This document shows positions 34,149 through 42,993 of a stretch of 64,000 bases of DNA, one piece after another (the stretch's first letter is position 1; each line of letters opens with the position of its first letter). The stretch is from assembly GCF_965215655.1 (NCBI RefSeq), contig NZ_OZ244111.1:1488001-1552000 (forward strand), written 5' to 3'. The notes under the pieces are model-generated. The model had not been told where the DNA came from. It searched no databases and saw only the letters and a list, made by a program, of their open reading frames with translations. Origin of the DNA: Nioella sp965215655 (GTDB taxonomy: Bacteria; Pseudomonadota; Alphaproteobacteria; Rhodobacterales; Rhodobacteraceae). A program made the position numbers and the translations under genes.

Positions 34149-34681
34149 AGCAGATCGGCCAGACCTTCGGGGAAAAGCTGCATCCGGCCCGCGCGGGCCT
34201 TGTCCAGCGACACCCATTTCGCGGTTTGCTCCGGTCCGTCGCCCTCGCGGAAAGCCAGCTGGTCGGCCTCGTAGAGCGTGTCATTGGCGAAGCGGGCGGC
34301 GAGGACAAAGACGATTTCATGGCCCGCCACACCCTCGTGTTCAAAGAGGTTCTCCAGCACGCCGAGCGGGCGGATATCGGTGATCTCCTGCGCCGTTTCC
34401 TTTTGGATTTCCCTCGCCAGTGCCTCGGCGGCGCGTTCGCCGAACTCGATGGCCCCGCCAAGCGGGCGCCAGCCCTTGATGGTTCCGTCATCGCTGTGGA
34501 CCGGGGCGCAGAGGATCTGCCCCTCCCGTTCGAAGATGCCGATGGCCAACGTGCGCACGCCCGCCACAGGCCGCCACGGGCGCGGGGCCTCGGCCACCGG
34601 CGGGCGGGGGCCTAGCGGATCGGCCCCATGGTCATGGCCGCAGCCGCAGGTGGGATCGTGACAGGCGTGATCTTGGGGCAT
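34145..34681 (-). CDS. NUDIX hydrolase with His/Cys-rich N-terminus
   Basis: The 178-residue protein carries a NUDIX box, GGAIEFGERAAEALAREIQKETAQE, where the usual second Glu of the REUxEE core is Lys-Glu shifted (REIQKE). The N-terminal 20 residues (HACHDPTCGCGHDHG) look like a metal-binding tail, unusual for this family. NUDIX proteins hydrolyse nucleoside diphosphates linked to other moieties. The substrate is unknown. Orientation is convergent with mgtC. Confidence 0.85.
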   Translation of the reverse strand: MPQDHACHDPTCGCGHDHGADPLGPRPPVAEAPRPWRPVAGVRTLAIGIFEREGQILCAPVHSDDGTIKGWRPLGGAIEFGERAAEALAREIQKETAQEITDIRPLGVLENLFEHEGVAGHEIVFVLAARFANDTLYEADQLAFREGDGPEQTAKWVSLDKARAGRMQLFPEGLADLL

Positions 34682-34733
34682 TGGCGGTCTCCTTGCCCCA
34701 AGGGCTACAGCCCCCGCACGCGCCCGGCAAGGG

Positions 34734-34904
34734 TCAGGGGATCAGCGCGTTGATCAGGGTGACCCCGATGATCCAGATGGCCAGGGCCAGAACGATGGCG
34801 GTGGTCAGGGAATAGAACCCGCCCGGCACGCCCACCAGAAAGGCGACCACGCCAAGCCCGCCTATGAGGCCCATCAGGGGTGTTTTGCGACTCTTCCAAT
34901 CCAT
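34734..34904 (-). CDS. Small two-helix membrane protein (56 residues)
   Basis: This short gene starts with ATG at 34904, preceded by AGGAGG at a good distance, and reads MDWKSRKTPLMGLIGGLGVV then two hydrophobic segments (GLIGGLGVVAFLVGVPGG and LTTAIVLALAIWIIGVTLI), ending in INALIP. The N-terminal Lys/Arg suggests the N-in orientation. I recognise no family. It lies 52 bp upstream of the NUDIX start on the same strand, so the two may be co-transcribed. Confidence 0.7.
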   Translation of the reverse strand: MDWKSRKTPLMGLIGGLGVVAFLVGVPGGFYSLTTAIVLALAIWIIGVTLINALIP

Positions 34905-35081
34905 GGCGGCACCTCCTCTGGACAGGGAGTCTGCCCAGAAACCGCTGCCTGCGCCTTGATATGGCCGAGACGCGCGGCCCGCATGTCGCTTTTTCCCCGC
35001 AATCGCCGCAAATCACACGCGGTTCAGGCGCGTCGCTTTGTATCACATCGGAAACTTCCCCCTTTGAGAGGACATGACGCG

Positions 35082-36629
35082 ATGAGTGATGCAGCAACCG
35101 CCCGACGCCGGGGACGTGGTGGTGGCGGGGCCGCCCGCCGCGCCGAACGCAGCGCCGTCAGCATCGAGACCGCCAAATATATCGAGCGCAACATCCCGAA
35201 TTTCGAGGTGCTGACCGAAGAGGCGCTGGAGATCATCGAGGCCAATGCCGAAACGGTGCTGGAAGAGATCGGCGTCAATTTCGTCGAGAACCCCGCCGCG
35301 CTGGACCGCTGGCGCGAGGCCGGGGCCGATGTGGATGGCGAACGTGTTCGGCTGCCCAAGGGGCTGGCCCGCAAGCTGTGTTCCACCGCGCCCTCGCAGT
35401 TCACGCAGCACGCCCGCAACCCCGAGCGCAATGTCGAGATCGGGGGCCGCAATCTGGTGCTTGCCCCGGTCTACGGCCCGCCCTTCGTGCAGGACATGAA
35501 CGGTGGCCGGCGCTATGCGACGATGCAGGATTTCCAGGATTTCGTGAAACTGGGCTACATGTCCAAGTGGCTGCACCATTCCGGGGGCACTGTGTGCGAA
35601 CCGACCGATATTCCGGTGAACAAGCGCCATCTGGATATGCTCTATGCCCATATGACGTTGTCGGACAAACCCTATATGGGGTCGGTGACGGAACCCTCGC
35701 GCGCGGTCGATTCCATCGAGATGTCGAAGATCCTGTTCGGCGATCAGTTCGTGCAGGACAACACGGTGATGACCTCGCTCATAAACATCAACTCGCCGCT
35801 GACCTTCGATTCGATCATGATGGGCGCGCTGGAGCATTACGCGGCCCATAATCAGGCGGCGATCATCTCTCCCTTCATCGTCGGCGGGGCCATGGCGCCG
35901 GTGTCGATTGCCGGGACGCTGACGCAGGTTCTGGCCGAGGTGCTGGCGGGCGTGGCCTATAGTCAGTTGATCCGCCCCGGTGCGCCGGTCATCTTCGGGG
36001 CATTCGTGACCTCGATCGACATGAATTCCGGCGCGCCCACCTTCGGCACGCCCGAGGCGTCGCATATCACCATGGGCGCGGGCCAGCTGGCGCGGCGTCT
36101 GGGGCTGCCATTCCGCTCTGCCGGGTCGTTCAACGGCTCGAAACTGCCCGATGCGCAGGCCGGTTACGAAACCGCGAACTCGCTGAACATGGGGCTTCTC
36201 GCGGGTGTGAACTTCATGCTGCATTCCTGTGGCTGGCTGGAAGGGGGCCTTGTGTCCAGCTTCGAGAAGTTCGTGATGGATGCCGACCAGCTTGGCGCGC
36301 TACATCATTTTGCCCGCGGCGTCAGCATCGACGAAAACGCCCAGGCCATGGATGCGATCCGCGAGGTGGGACCGGGTGGCCACTACCTCGGTTGCGCCCA
36401 TACCCAGGCCAATTTCAAGACCAGTTTCTGGCGCTCGGACCTGCTGGACTACAAGCCGTTCGAGACCTGGGCCGATGAAGGCAGCCGGGACACGATGGCG
36501 CTGGCCAATGCGCGGGTGCGCAAGCTGCTGGCCGACTACCAGCAACCGATGCTGGACCCGGCCATCGACGAGGCATTGCGCGCCTTCGTGGCCAAGCGCA
36601 AGGAAGAGATGCCGGACGCATCCTACTGA
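35082..36629 (+). CDS. Trimethylamine methyltransferase (MttB) family, non-pyrrolysine
   Basis: MttB-superfamily enzymes move a methyl group from a quaternary or tertiary amine to a corrinoid protein. The 515-residue protein has no in-frame amber codon, so it is the non-pyrrolysine (MtgB-like) type; some members act on glycine betaine or carnitine-like substrates. The TIM barrel includes GYMSKWLHHSGGTVCEP and LARRLGLPFRSAGSFNGSKLPD. The N-terminus is unusual: ARRRGRGGGGAARRAERS at residues 7-24. RBS (GAGAGGA) and ATG at 35082 are clear. No corrinoid protein gene is adjacent, which suggests a partner elsewhere. Confidence 0.88.
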   Translation: MSDAATARRRGRGGGGAARRAERSAVSIETAKYIERNIPNFEVLTEEALEIIEANAETVLEEIGVNFVENPAALDRWREAGADVDGERVRLPKGLARKLCSTAPSQFTQHARNPERNVEIGGRNLVLAPVYGPPFVQDMNGGRRYATMQDFQDFVKLGYMSKWLHHSGGTVCEPTDIPVNKRHLDMLYAHMTLSDKPYMGSVTEPSRAVDSIEMSKILFGDQFVQDNTVMTSLININSPLTFDSIMMGALEHYAAHNQAAIISPFIVGGAMAPVSIAGTLTQVLAEVLAGVAYSQLIRPGAPVIFGAFVTSIDMNSGAPTFGTPEASHITMGAGQLARRLGLPFRSAGSFNGSKLPDAQAGYETANSLNMGLLAGVNFMLHSCGWLEGGLVSSFEKFVMDADQLGALHHFARGVSIDENAQAMDAIREVGPGGHYLGCAHTQANFKTSFWRSDLLDYKPFETWADEGSRDTMALANARVRKLLADYQQPMLDPAIDEALRAFVAKRKEEMPDASY

Positions 36630-36639
36630 GCCTGCGGGC

Positions 36640-36891
36640 CTAGATCGCCTGCGCGGTCTGGGCCACCAGCATCACGGCGATCAGCAGATCCACATGGCGG
36701 CGGGGCGAGTAATCGGCCTCGCCGTCCTTGCGTTTGCGGTCCATCTCCGATTCCTCCGACAAAAGCCGCGCCAGACCGGCGCGGGGCAGTGCGCGACCGC
36801 TGCGCAACAACGATCTTGCCCCGATGCTGGCGGCCTGCACCAGAAGGCGCGGGCGGGTCAGGGTGGAAAGGTCTTGGGGCATGTCGGTCAT
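36640..36891 (-). CDS. DUF6477 family protein
   Basis: The 83-residue protein (MTDMPQDLSTLTRPRLLVQA) has the DUF6477 signature of Rhodobacteraceae, with a helical core LLRSGRALPRAGLARLLSEE and a C-terminal part ending AQAI. It has no predicted transmembrane segment. Function is unknown. It converges with the MttB gene (10 bp apart) and diverges from the DUF6456 gene across 214 bp. Confidence 0.75.
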   Translation of the reverse strand: MTDMPQDLSTLTRPRLLVQAASIGARSLLRSGRALPRAGLARLLSEESEMDRKRKDGEADYSPRRHVDLLIAVMLVAQTAQAI

Positions 36892-36989
36892 GTCTTGGCT
36901 CCTGACTTGGTCGGGTGAGTCGCCCTCAGCATGACCCGACCGGGCAGGGTGTTGCGTTGTCTCCGCGACCCCCGCGCGGTGTTCTACAT

Positions 36990-37010
36990 TTGTTTACGAT
37001 TTGGAAACAA
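36990..37010. promoter_or_regulatory. TTGTTT...AAACAA dyad upstream of DUF6456 gene
   Basis: The six-base arms TTGTTT and AAACAA are separated by nine bases, about 95 bp before the ATG. The related word GAAACAATT recurs at 37346 inside the gene and a similar GAAACGATT lies in its 3' inverted repeat, suggesting one binding protein. The protein is not identified. Confidence 0.35.
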
Positions 37011-37073
37011 TTAGGGTCAAATTGTGGGGATTTTAACCAAACGGTAATCAATACTCCCAAAGGCTTGCGGGGC

Positions 37074-37082
37074 TTATCCACA
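37074..37082 (+). promoter_or_regulatory. Perfect DnaA box (TTATCCACA)
   Basis: The consensus nine-mer TTATCCACA lies 24 bp before the ATG of the DUF6456 gene. Position near the ribosome binding site suggests DnaA may repress or time its expression. Confidence 0.55.
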
Positions 37083-37105
37083 GCAGGGGTGCCCGGAGGC
37101 CCGCG

Positions 37106-38245
37106 ATGACAGGTGATGTGACAAACAGTTCAGGACAGGCCGTCTACCCCGGCTGGCTGCCCGAAAACGCACGCAATTACCTCGATCACGTGGGATGCGG
37201 CGCATCCTTGCGGGACATCGCGCGCCGGAAAGGATGCCACCCGTCCACGATCGGCCGCCGTGTGCGCGCGGTCGAGGCGCGGCGCGAAGACCCGCTGGTC
37301 GATGAGGCGCTGACCGCGCTCACCGCCTGCTGTGTTTCCAGTTCAGAAACAATTAACCAGTTCGAGGAGCAATTCCCAATGACAGCACCCCTGAGGCCAC
37401 CCCTGGTTTCCGACGACACCACCGTCAACCGGGAAGCCCGCCGCATCCTGCGCAGGCTGTGTGAAAAAGAGGCCACCCTGGTGCTGGCGCAGGACATGGA
37501 CAAGGCGATTGTCCTGCGCAAAGGCAGCGATGGCAGCCAGACCCGCACCGCCGTTCTGGACCGAAAGGTCGCCCATGCTTTCGCGCTGAAGGATTGGGTC
37601 CAGACCGCCAAACAGGGGCGGGTCAGCATCTACACGATCACCGAGGCGGGAAAGTCGGCGCTAAAGCGCCTGATCGAGGAAGACCGCAAGCGCCGTCGCG
37701 CGCCCATGGAAATGGCCGAGGCCGCCACGCCCTTCCTCGCGCAGCATCAGACCTGGGGCGAAAAGCCGGTAAAACAGGATGACGGCACGATCCGCAAGAT
37801 GCGGATAAACCTGGCGGAATCGCCCCTGGCCATGCTGGCGCGGCGCAAGGGGGCGGATGGCAAACCCTTCCTGACAATGGATTTGGTGCAAGCGGGCGAA
37901 AAGCTGCGCGAGGATTTCGAGCGCGCCCAGATGGGGCCGCGCGTGGCCCAGAACTGGGACCGGTTCCTGACCGGCGGCGACCGGGGATCGGGCTTTTCCG
38001 ATGGCGGCATCGGTGAAGGTCCGTGCGCGGCGCGTGACCGGGTGGCGCGGGCCGTGGACGACATGGGGCCGGGCCTTGCCGACGTGGTCATGCGGGTCTG
38101 CTGTTTCCTCGAAGGGCTGGAATCGGCGGAAAAGCGGCTCGGCTGGTCGGCGCGGTCGGGCAAGATTGTGCTGAAGATCGGGTTGCAACGTCTGCTGAAG
38201 CACTACAACGAGGTCTACGGGTTTGTTCCCGCCTCGCTCGATTGA
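37106..38245 (+). CDS. DUF6456 helix-turn-helix protein
   Basis: The 379-residue protein has an N-terminal HTH of the resolvase type at about residues 20-55 (CGASLRDIARRKGCHPSTIGRRVRAVEARR). The DUF6456 domain occupies about residues 230-379: SPLAMLARRKGADGKPFLTMDLVQAGEKLREDFERAQMGPRVAQNWD and a C-terminal LKIGLQRLLKHYNEVYG. GGAGG precedes the ATG at 37106. A second in-frame ATG at 37379 (residue 92) follows GAGGAG by nine bases and could give a short form without the HTH. DUF6456 proteins are conserved in Rhodobacterales as probable regulators. The genes they control are unknown. Confidence 0.85.
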   Translation: MTGDVTNSSGQAVYPGWLPENARNYLDHVGCGASLRDIARRKGCHPSTIGRRVRAVEARREDPLVDEALTALTACCVSSSETINQFEEQFPMTAPLRPPLVSDDTTVNREARRILRRLCEKEATLVLAQDMDKAIVLRKGSDGSQTRTAVLDRKVAHAFALKDWVQTAKQGRVSIYTITEAGKSALKRLIEEDRKRRRAPMEMAEAATPFLAQHQTWGEKPVKQDDGTIRKMRINLAESPLAMLARRKGADGKPFLTMDLVQAGEKLREDFERAQMGPRVAQNWDRFLTGGDRGSGFSDGGIGEGPCAARDRVARAVDDMGPGLADVVMRVCCFLEGLESAEKRLGWSARSGKIVLKIGLQRLLKHYNEVYGFVPASLD

Positions 38246-38250
38246 TGCTA

Positions 38251-38286
38251 TTTCGGAAACGATTGGCGCGGGGGCCGTTTCCGAAA
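38251..38286. terminator. 11-bp inverted repeat after DUF6456 gene
   Basis: The arms TTTCGGAAACG and CGTTTCCGAAA are perfect, with a 14-base G-rich loop, five bases after the stop. There is no T tract, so it might be a terminator, or an operator that shares GAAACGATT with the upstream dyad. Confidence 0.5.
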
Positions 38287-38353
38287 CCTCTTCCTGACCT
38301 CCTCCGCCACCTTGCCGCCCGGTCTTCCGGGATCGGGCGGCCTCTTTACCGGA

Positions 38354-39574
38354 TCAGGCGTCTTTCGGGCGCAGCGCCAGCCAGATCAGCGCGCCACCTG
38401 CCAGCGCAAGGAAGGGGATCATCGCAAGGTTGACCGAGGTCCAGCCCGCCGTGACCGACCCGCCCGAGCAATTCATCAACCCGCCGGAGGCCAGCGAAGC
38501 GATGGTCACACAGCCAAAGACGATGGCATCATTCAGCCCCTGCACCCGGCCCCGTTCCTCGGGCGCATGGGCGTTTTGCAGCATCGCCGTCGCGCCGATG
38601 AAGCCGAAGTTCCAGCCAATACCCAGTAAGATGAGCGCGATATAGAAGTTTTCCAGCTCCACCCCCATCAGCGCAACACCGCCCGCACCGGCCAGGATGA
38701 AGAGGCCAAGCGCCACGATATTCGTGGTTCCGAAACGCGCGATGAGGTGGCCGGTAAAGAAAGAGGGCACGAACATCGCCAGAACATGGGCCGACACGAT
38801 ATCGGCGGCCGTATCCTGCTCGTAGCCGCAGCCCACCACCGCCAGCGGGGTGGAGGTCATGACAAGGTTCATCAGCGCATAGGACACCATTGCGCAGATG
38901 ATCGCCACGACAATCTTGGGGTCGCGCAGCAGCTCGCCCCGCGTGCGCCCCGCAGGATCGCCCTCTGTCCGCATCGGGGGTTTCGGGATGTCGAGGAAGA
39001 AAAACAGCAGCATGCCGCCCAGATTCAGCACCACGATTGTCAGATAAACTCCCAGAAAGGGAATCACCGTCGCGTCATTGGTCAGCTTCACCAGCTGCGG
39101 CCCGATAATGGCCGAGGCCAGCCCGCCCGCCATGACATAGGAAATCGCCTTGGGGCGGAAACTGTCGGACGCCGTGTCGGAGGCTGCAAAGCGGTAAAAT
39201 CCCTGCGCAGACATGTAGATACCGGCCAGATAGGACCCGAGCAGGAAGATCAGGAAACTGTCCGCATAGAGCCCATAGGCCGAAACCATCGCCCCAAGCG
39301 CGCCGCCAAGCGTACCGATGGAAAACCCCAGTTTTCGGCCAAAGCGCTGCATGGTGTTCGACATCCACGGCGCCGTGGTCATCGAGCCGAAGACGATCAG
39401 AGAGATCGGCAGCGTCGCAAGGCACGGATTCGGCGCCAGCATCTGCCCGGCCAGCCCGCCCACGACGAACATCATCGGCATCTGGCTGCCCAGAATTGCC
39501 TGCGCGGCCACAAGGACGATCACATTGCGCCAGGCGCGCTGGTCGTCGGTGGGGGAGTGAACTGTGTCAACCAT
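38354..39574 (-). CDS. MFS transporter
   Basis: The 406-residue inner-membrane protein has twelve hydrophobic segments and the MFS spacing: SLIVFGSMTTAPWMSNTMQRFGRKLGF (motif A region) between TM2 and TM3, and a second conserved GHLIARFGTTNIVALGLF in the C-terminal half. The start at 39574 (MVDTVHSP) has a better context than an ATG at 39604. The substrate is unknown. It lies convergent with the DUF6456 gene, 68 bp past the inverted repeat. Confidence 0.88.
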   Translation of the reverse strand: MVDTVHSPTDDQRAWRNVIVLVAAQAILGSQMPMMFVVGGLAGQMLAPNPCLATLPISLIVFGSMTTAPWMSNTMQRFGRKLGFSIGTLGGALGAMVSAYGLYADSFLIFLLGSYLAGIYMSAQGFYRFAASDTASDSFRPKAISYVMAGGLASAIIGPQLVKLTNDATVIPFLGVYLTIVVLNLGGMLLFFFLDIPKPPMRTEGDPAGRTRGELLRDPKIVVAIICAMVSYALMNLVMTSTPLAVVGCGYEQDTAADIVSAHVLAMFVPSFFTGHLIARFGTTNIVALGLFILAGAGGVALMGVELENFYIALILLGIGWNFGFIGATAMLQNAHAPEERGRVQGLNDAIVFGCVTIASLASGGLMNCSGGSVTAGWTSVNLAMIPFLALAGGALIWLALRPKDA

Positions 39575-39663
39575 GGCGAAATCGCTAGACCCGTTTTCCG
39601 CCAAAGGGAAGAGGGGCAGGGCAAAATACTTGCCCTGTTAACTCATCTGAAAAAGCAGGGAGG

Positions 39664-40638
39664 TCAGACCGGCACGTTTTCCGCGATCATCGAGATCATC
39701 TCGAACATGATCGCCCCACCGACCATCGCCGTGATATTGTTGGGACTGTCCTTGGTGGGCATCATGCAGACCACGTCGCCTCCAACGATATTGAGCCCCC
39801 GTGCAGCATGGATCAGCGCCACCGCCTCGTCGATGTCGAAGCCCTTTACGCCCGGCTCGATATTGGACACAGCCGGTGCCACGCTCGGGTCGAGGCAATC
39901 GAGATCGAAGGTGATGTAGACGGGCCGCCCCGCCAGCACCTCTTTCGCCTCGGCGATCACATCCGCTGCGCCCCTGCGCCGGTAATCCGCCATAGTCACG
40001 ACGTTATAGCCATAGTCGTAGGAGGGTTGCAGCCAGTCGAGCGTACGGGGATGTCCCCGCAGGCCGATCTGCATCGACCGGGTCGGATCGACCTTGCCCT
40101 GATCGGCCAGATAGGCCCCCCAATGGGCCGCCGATTTTTCCGCGCCCAGGAAGTGATCGACCTTGGTGAACACGTCCGTGTGCGCGTCGAGATGCAGGAA
40201 GCTGATCGGCTCGCCCCCCGCGATCTTGCCTTTCCCAAGCGCCTGAACGATCCCGCCAGTGATCGAATGGTCGCCACCGATGGACACGGGCCGCGCGCCG
40301 CTTGCGTCGATTTTCGTATAGAAATCCGTGATCTGCTGGATGCAGTGTTCGTTGTCGTTGGCACGGGGGAAGGGCACGTCGCCCACATCCACGACCTTTC
40401 GTGTCCAGGGGTCAATGCCAAATCCCCCATGCACGCGCCGCTGCACCGCCGACATGTTGCGCACTGCACGCGGGCCCAGGTGCTGGTCGCGTTCCGTGGT
40501 GCCATTGCCGGTGGAGTGCGGCACGCCGACAAGGGCGATATCTGCCCCCTCCGGGCCTTCATTCGGCGCGCGGAAGAAGGTGGGAATGCCCCACCAATAG
40601 AGGTTGTTCATCATGCTGGCGTCGTGTTCTTCGGCCAT
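39664..40638 (-). CDS. Ureohydrolase (agmatinase family)
   Basis: The family hydrolyses guanidino compounds to urea and an amine using two Mn2+ ions. The 324-residue protein shows all metal motifs: SIGGDHSITGG (His), LHLDAHTDVFTK (Asp/His/Asp) and YITFDLDCLDPSVAP (two Asp). The N-terminal MAEEHDASMMNNLYWWGIPTFFRAP is typical of the speB group. A paralogue lies at 44240, so agmatinase, guanidinobutyrase or guanidinopropionase assignments cannot be split between them from sequence alone. Confidence 0.88.
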   Translation of the reverse strand: MAEEHDASMMNNLYWWGIPTFFRAPNEGPEGADIALVGVPHSTGNGTTERDQHLGPRAVRNMSAVQRRVHGGFGIDPWTRKVVDVGDVPFPRANDNEHCIQQITDFYTKIDASGARPVSIGGDHSITGGIVQALGKGKIAGGEPISFLHLDAHTDVFTKVDHFLGAEKSAAHWGAYLADQGKVDPTRSMQIGLRGHPRTLDWLQPSYDYGYNVVTMADYRRRGAADVIAEAKEVLAGRPVYITFDLDCLDPSVAPAVSNIEPGVKGFDIDEAVALIHAARGLNIVGGDVVCMMPTKDSPNNITAMVGGAIMFEMISMIAENVPV

Positions 40639-40722
40639 CTGTCGTCTCCGCTATTGCTTGCGGGCAGGGTGGCGCGGCTTTGACGGCTTGGCAAAGCATT
40701 TCCGACCTGAAAGGCTGCGCCC

Positions 40723-41352
40723 ATGGTTGGACGGATCATTGAAACCCCCGATTGCGTGGCCGAGGGTGCCGCATGGCTTGCACAGGCCGAGCCGCGCTTT
40801 GCCCATGTGCTGGAGTTGACCGGCCCGCTGCCGCTGCGCCGCCGCAAGGACGGGTTCGCGGAGCTGCTGTCCGCCATCGTCAGCCAGCAGGTCTCGGTCG
40901 CGTCGGCGTCATCGATCTGGAGCCGGATGCAGGACGCGTGCCTGACCGCGCCGGACCGCATCGCTTCAGCCAGCGAGGACGACCTGCGCGCTGTCGGCCT
41001 CTCCCGTCAGAAGATCCGTTACGCGAAAGCTCTGGCCGAGGCTGGCATCGATTTTCCCGTGCTCAGGCAAGCCCCGGATGAAGAGGTGATCGCGGCTCTT
41101 ACCCAGGTCCCCGGCATCGGGCGCTGGACGGCAGAGGTCTATGCGATGTTCTCGCTTGGTCGTGCCGACGTCTTCGCCCCCGCCGATCTGGCCTTGCAGG
41201 AGGCCGCCCGCCTGCTCTTCGACCTGCCGGACCGGCCGAAGGAAAAACCGCTCAGACAGATGGCCGAGGCCTGGTCGCCCTGGCGCGCGGTTGCCGCCCG
41301 CGCGCTTTGGGCCTACTACCACGTGGCAAAGGACAGGGAAGGGATCAGATGA
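40723..41352 (+). CDS. DNA-3-methyladenine glycosylase II (AlkA-like)
   Basis: This base-excision glycosylase removes alkylated purines. The 209-residue protein has the HhH-GPD fold: helix-hairpin-helix LTQVPGIGRWTAEVYAM and the catalytic Asp in FAPADLALQEA. The QQVSVASASSIWSRM helix follows the family too. It lacks the N-terminal domain of E. coli AlkA, so it is of the short type. The stop overlaps the next gene by four bases. Confidence 0.9.
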   Translation: MVGRIIETPDCVAEGAAWLAQAEPRFAHVLELTGPLPLRRRKDGFAELLSAIVSQQVSVASASSIWSRMQDACLTAPDRIASASEDDLRAVGLSRQKIRYAKALAEAGIDFPVLRQAPDEEVIAALTQVPGIGRWTAEVYAMFSLGRADVFAPADLALQEAARLLFDLPDRPKEKPLRQMAEAWSPWRAVAARALWAYYHVAKDREGIR

Positions 41353-42032
41353 CTCGCACGCTCGAATTCGGCAAACGCCCCGCGGACTCCGGCCAAGCCG
41401 ACAGCCTGGTGATCTTCCTCCATGGCTATGGGGCCGATGGAAACGACCTTCTGGGCCTTGCCGATCCGCTGGCCCCGCATCTGCCCAACACGGTTTTCGT
41501 GGCCCCCGATGCGCCGGAACGATCTGCCATGAACCCGATGGGCTTCCAGTGGTTCCCGATCCCGTGGATCGACGGCTCGTCAGAGGAAGTGGCCGCCGAG
41601 GGCATGGCCCGCGCGGTTGATGATCTCAACGCCTTCCTCGATCAGATCATGGAGTCCGAGGGCATTTCTGCAGATCGCACCGTTCTGGTGGGCTTTTCGC
41701 AAGGTACGATGATCAGCCTGCATGTCGCCCCCCGCCGCGAGCCCCCCTTCGCGGGCGTCGTCGGCTTTTCGGGCCGTCTGCTGGAGCCGGAACTTCTCGC
41801 CGATGAAATCGTCTCCCGCCCGCCGGTCCTGCTCATCCATGGCGATCAGGATGACGTGGTGCCGCCGCAAAGCCTGCCCCAGGCCGCCGAGGCGCTGCAG
41901 GCCGCGGGCGTCGATGTCTACGCCCATATCATGCGTGGCACGGCCCATGGCATCGCGCCCGACGGGCTTTCGGTGGCCCTGGCCTTCATCCGGCAAGTGC
42001 TGGGGGTCGAGGACGCCCCGGAAGAGGACTGA
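41349..42032 (+). CDS. Phospholipase/carboxylesterase family hydrolase
   Basis: The 227-residue cytoplasmic alpha/beta hydrolase resembles acyl-protein thioesterase/carboxylesterases: SLVIFLHGYGADGNDLLGLADPL, nucleophile elbow VLVGFSQGTMISLH, Asp in LIHGDQDDVVPP and His in MRGTAHGIAPDG. The ATG overlaps the alkA stop (ATGA), so translation is coupled. The substrate is unknown. Confidence 0.9.
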   Translation: MTRTLEFGKRPADSGQADSLVIFLHGYGADGNDLLGLADPLAPHLPNTVFVAPDAPERSAMNPMGFQWFPIPWIDGSSEEVAAEGMARAVDDLNAFLDQIMESEGISADRTVLVGFSQGTMISLHVAPRREPPFAGVVGFSGRLLEPELLADEIVSRPPVLLIHGDQDDVVPPQSLPQAAEALQAAGVDVYAHIMRGTAHGIAPDGLSVALAFIRQVLGVEDAPEED

Positions 42033-42034
42033 CC

Positions 42035-42214
42035 CCTTCTTCTTGGCCCCAATACTCCCGCCGGAGGTATCCGACCCTTCCACAGATCCGGGGGGTGGCC
42101 TCGGCAGACTGCCCTCTTCCACAATCCCGTGGCAACGCGGCACTTTGAGGCCTCCGGCGTCAGCCGGGGGTTGAGAGGGGCCGCTGCCCGGTCGACGCCG
42201 CAGGCGGCGAAACC
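42035..42214 (-). repeat. Composite intergenic repeat, copy B (180 bp), inverted
   Basis: Read on the minus strand, it matches copy A end to end and is the same length, including the shared GCGTTGCCACGGGAT middle. It fills the first half of the 361-bp gap between the esterase and HNH genes. The remainder (42215-42393) holds a DnaA box and the probable HNH promoter and nothing else I can identify. Confidence 0.8.
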
Positions 42215-42222
42215 GCTCCCCT

Positions 42223-42231
42223 TGTGGATAA
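42223..42231 (-). promoter_or_regulatory. Perfect DnaA box (TTATCCACA on minus strand)
   Basis: TGTGGATAA on the plus strand is the exact consensus. It is isolated in the gap between the repeat and the HNH gene, with no second box nearby, so it is not an origin. Confidence 0.5.
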
Positions 42232-42393
42232 CTGTCATATCCCCGTCACGCAGCTGACCTATCACAAAAGCGCGCAACCCAAAATGTGGCGCTTGCCAGC
42301 CGGATTTTGGCAGATATAGTGGTTACATGGCTGGAGCGGGTGCTCCCGTTCTGATGCCGAAAACGGGCAGACAGGGCGAGGGCGGAGTCACTC

Positions 42394-42984
42394 ATGGATG
42401 GCGACGGCAGTTTCAGAACGGAATTCGTAAGAGAGCCTGGAAGGCTCAGCCAGCATCCGGCATTGGTACTGAATGCGGATTACCGGCCGCTGTCCTATTA
42501 CCCCCTGTCGCTCTGGCCCTGGCAAGATGCGATCAAGGCGGTCTGTCTCGATCGGGTCGATATCGTGGCTGAATACGATGCCTTCGTGCATTCGCCGACC
42601 ACCCGCATCCGCATCCCCTCCGTCGTGGTCCTGCGCGACTATGTGAAGCCGCAAAAACGCGTGGCCTTCACCCGGTTCAACCTCTTCCTACGCGACGAGT
42701 TCTCCTGCCAATATTGTGGCAGCAAGGGCGATCTGACCTTCGACCATGTGGTGCCGCGCGCCAAGGGGGGCATCACCTCTTGGGAAAACGTGGTCGCCGC
42801 CTGTTCGCCCTGCAATCTGCGCAAGGGGTCCAAAAGCCTGCGCCGCTCCGGCCTGTCCCTGCGCAAACCGCCACGCCAGCCGGGGGCGGAGGAGCTGCGC
42901 AATATGGGTCGCAAGTTCCCGCCCGGTCATTTGCACGACAGCTGGCTCGATTTTCTCTATTGGGATGCGGAGCTGGACGCGTAA
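42394..42984 (+). CDS. HNH endonuclease family protein
   Basis: The 196-residue protein opens with SQHPALVLNADYRPLSYYPLSLWPW, typical of a widely conserved bacterial HNH group. The nuclease centre is C-Q-Y-C near residue 110, FDHVVPRAKGG (metal His) and the second pair CSPC with NLRKGS. Zinc is held by the two CxxC pairs and the His/Asn catalyse cleavage. The role is unknown; it is conserved in nearly all alphaproteobacteria and is not an obvious phage or defence gene. GGCGGAG precedes the ATG. Confidence 0.88.
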   Translation: MDGDGSFRTEFVREPGRLSQHPALVLNADYRPLSYYPLSLWPWQDAIKAVCLDRVDIVAEYDAFVHSPTTRIRIPSVVVLRDYVKPQKRVAFTRFNLFLRDEFSCQYCGSKGDLTFDHVVPRAKGGITSWENVVAACSPCNLRKGSKSLRRSGLSLRKPPRQPGAEELRNMGRKFPPGHLHDSWLDFLYWDAELDA

Positions 42985-42993
42985 GCTGCGTCT

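Noticed and set aside
35082..36629. Pyrrolysine-containing trimethylamine methyltransferase
   Set aside because: No in-frame TAG interrupts the gene and no pyl genes are present, so it is the non-pyrrolysine branch.
37074..42231. Replication origin signalled by DnaA boxes
   Set aside because: Only two isolated boxes, 5 kb apart, with no cluster, no AT-rich unwinding region and no dnaA or parAB genes nearby.
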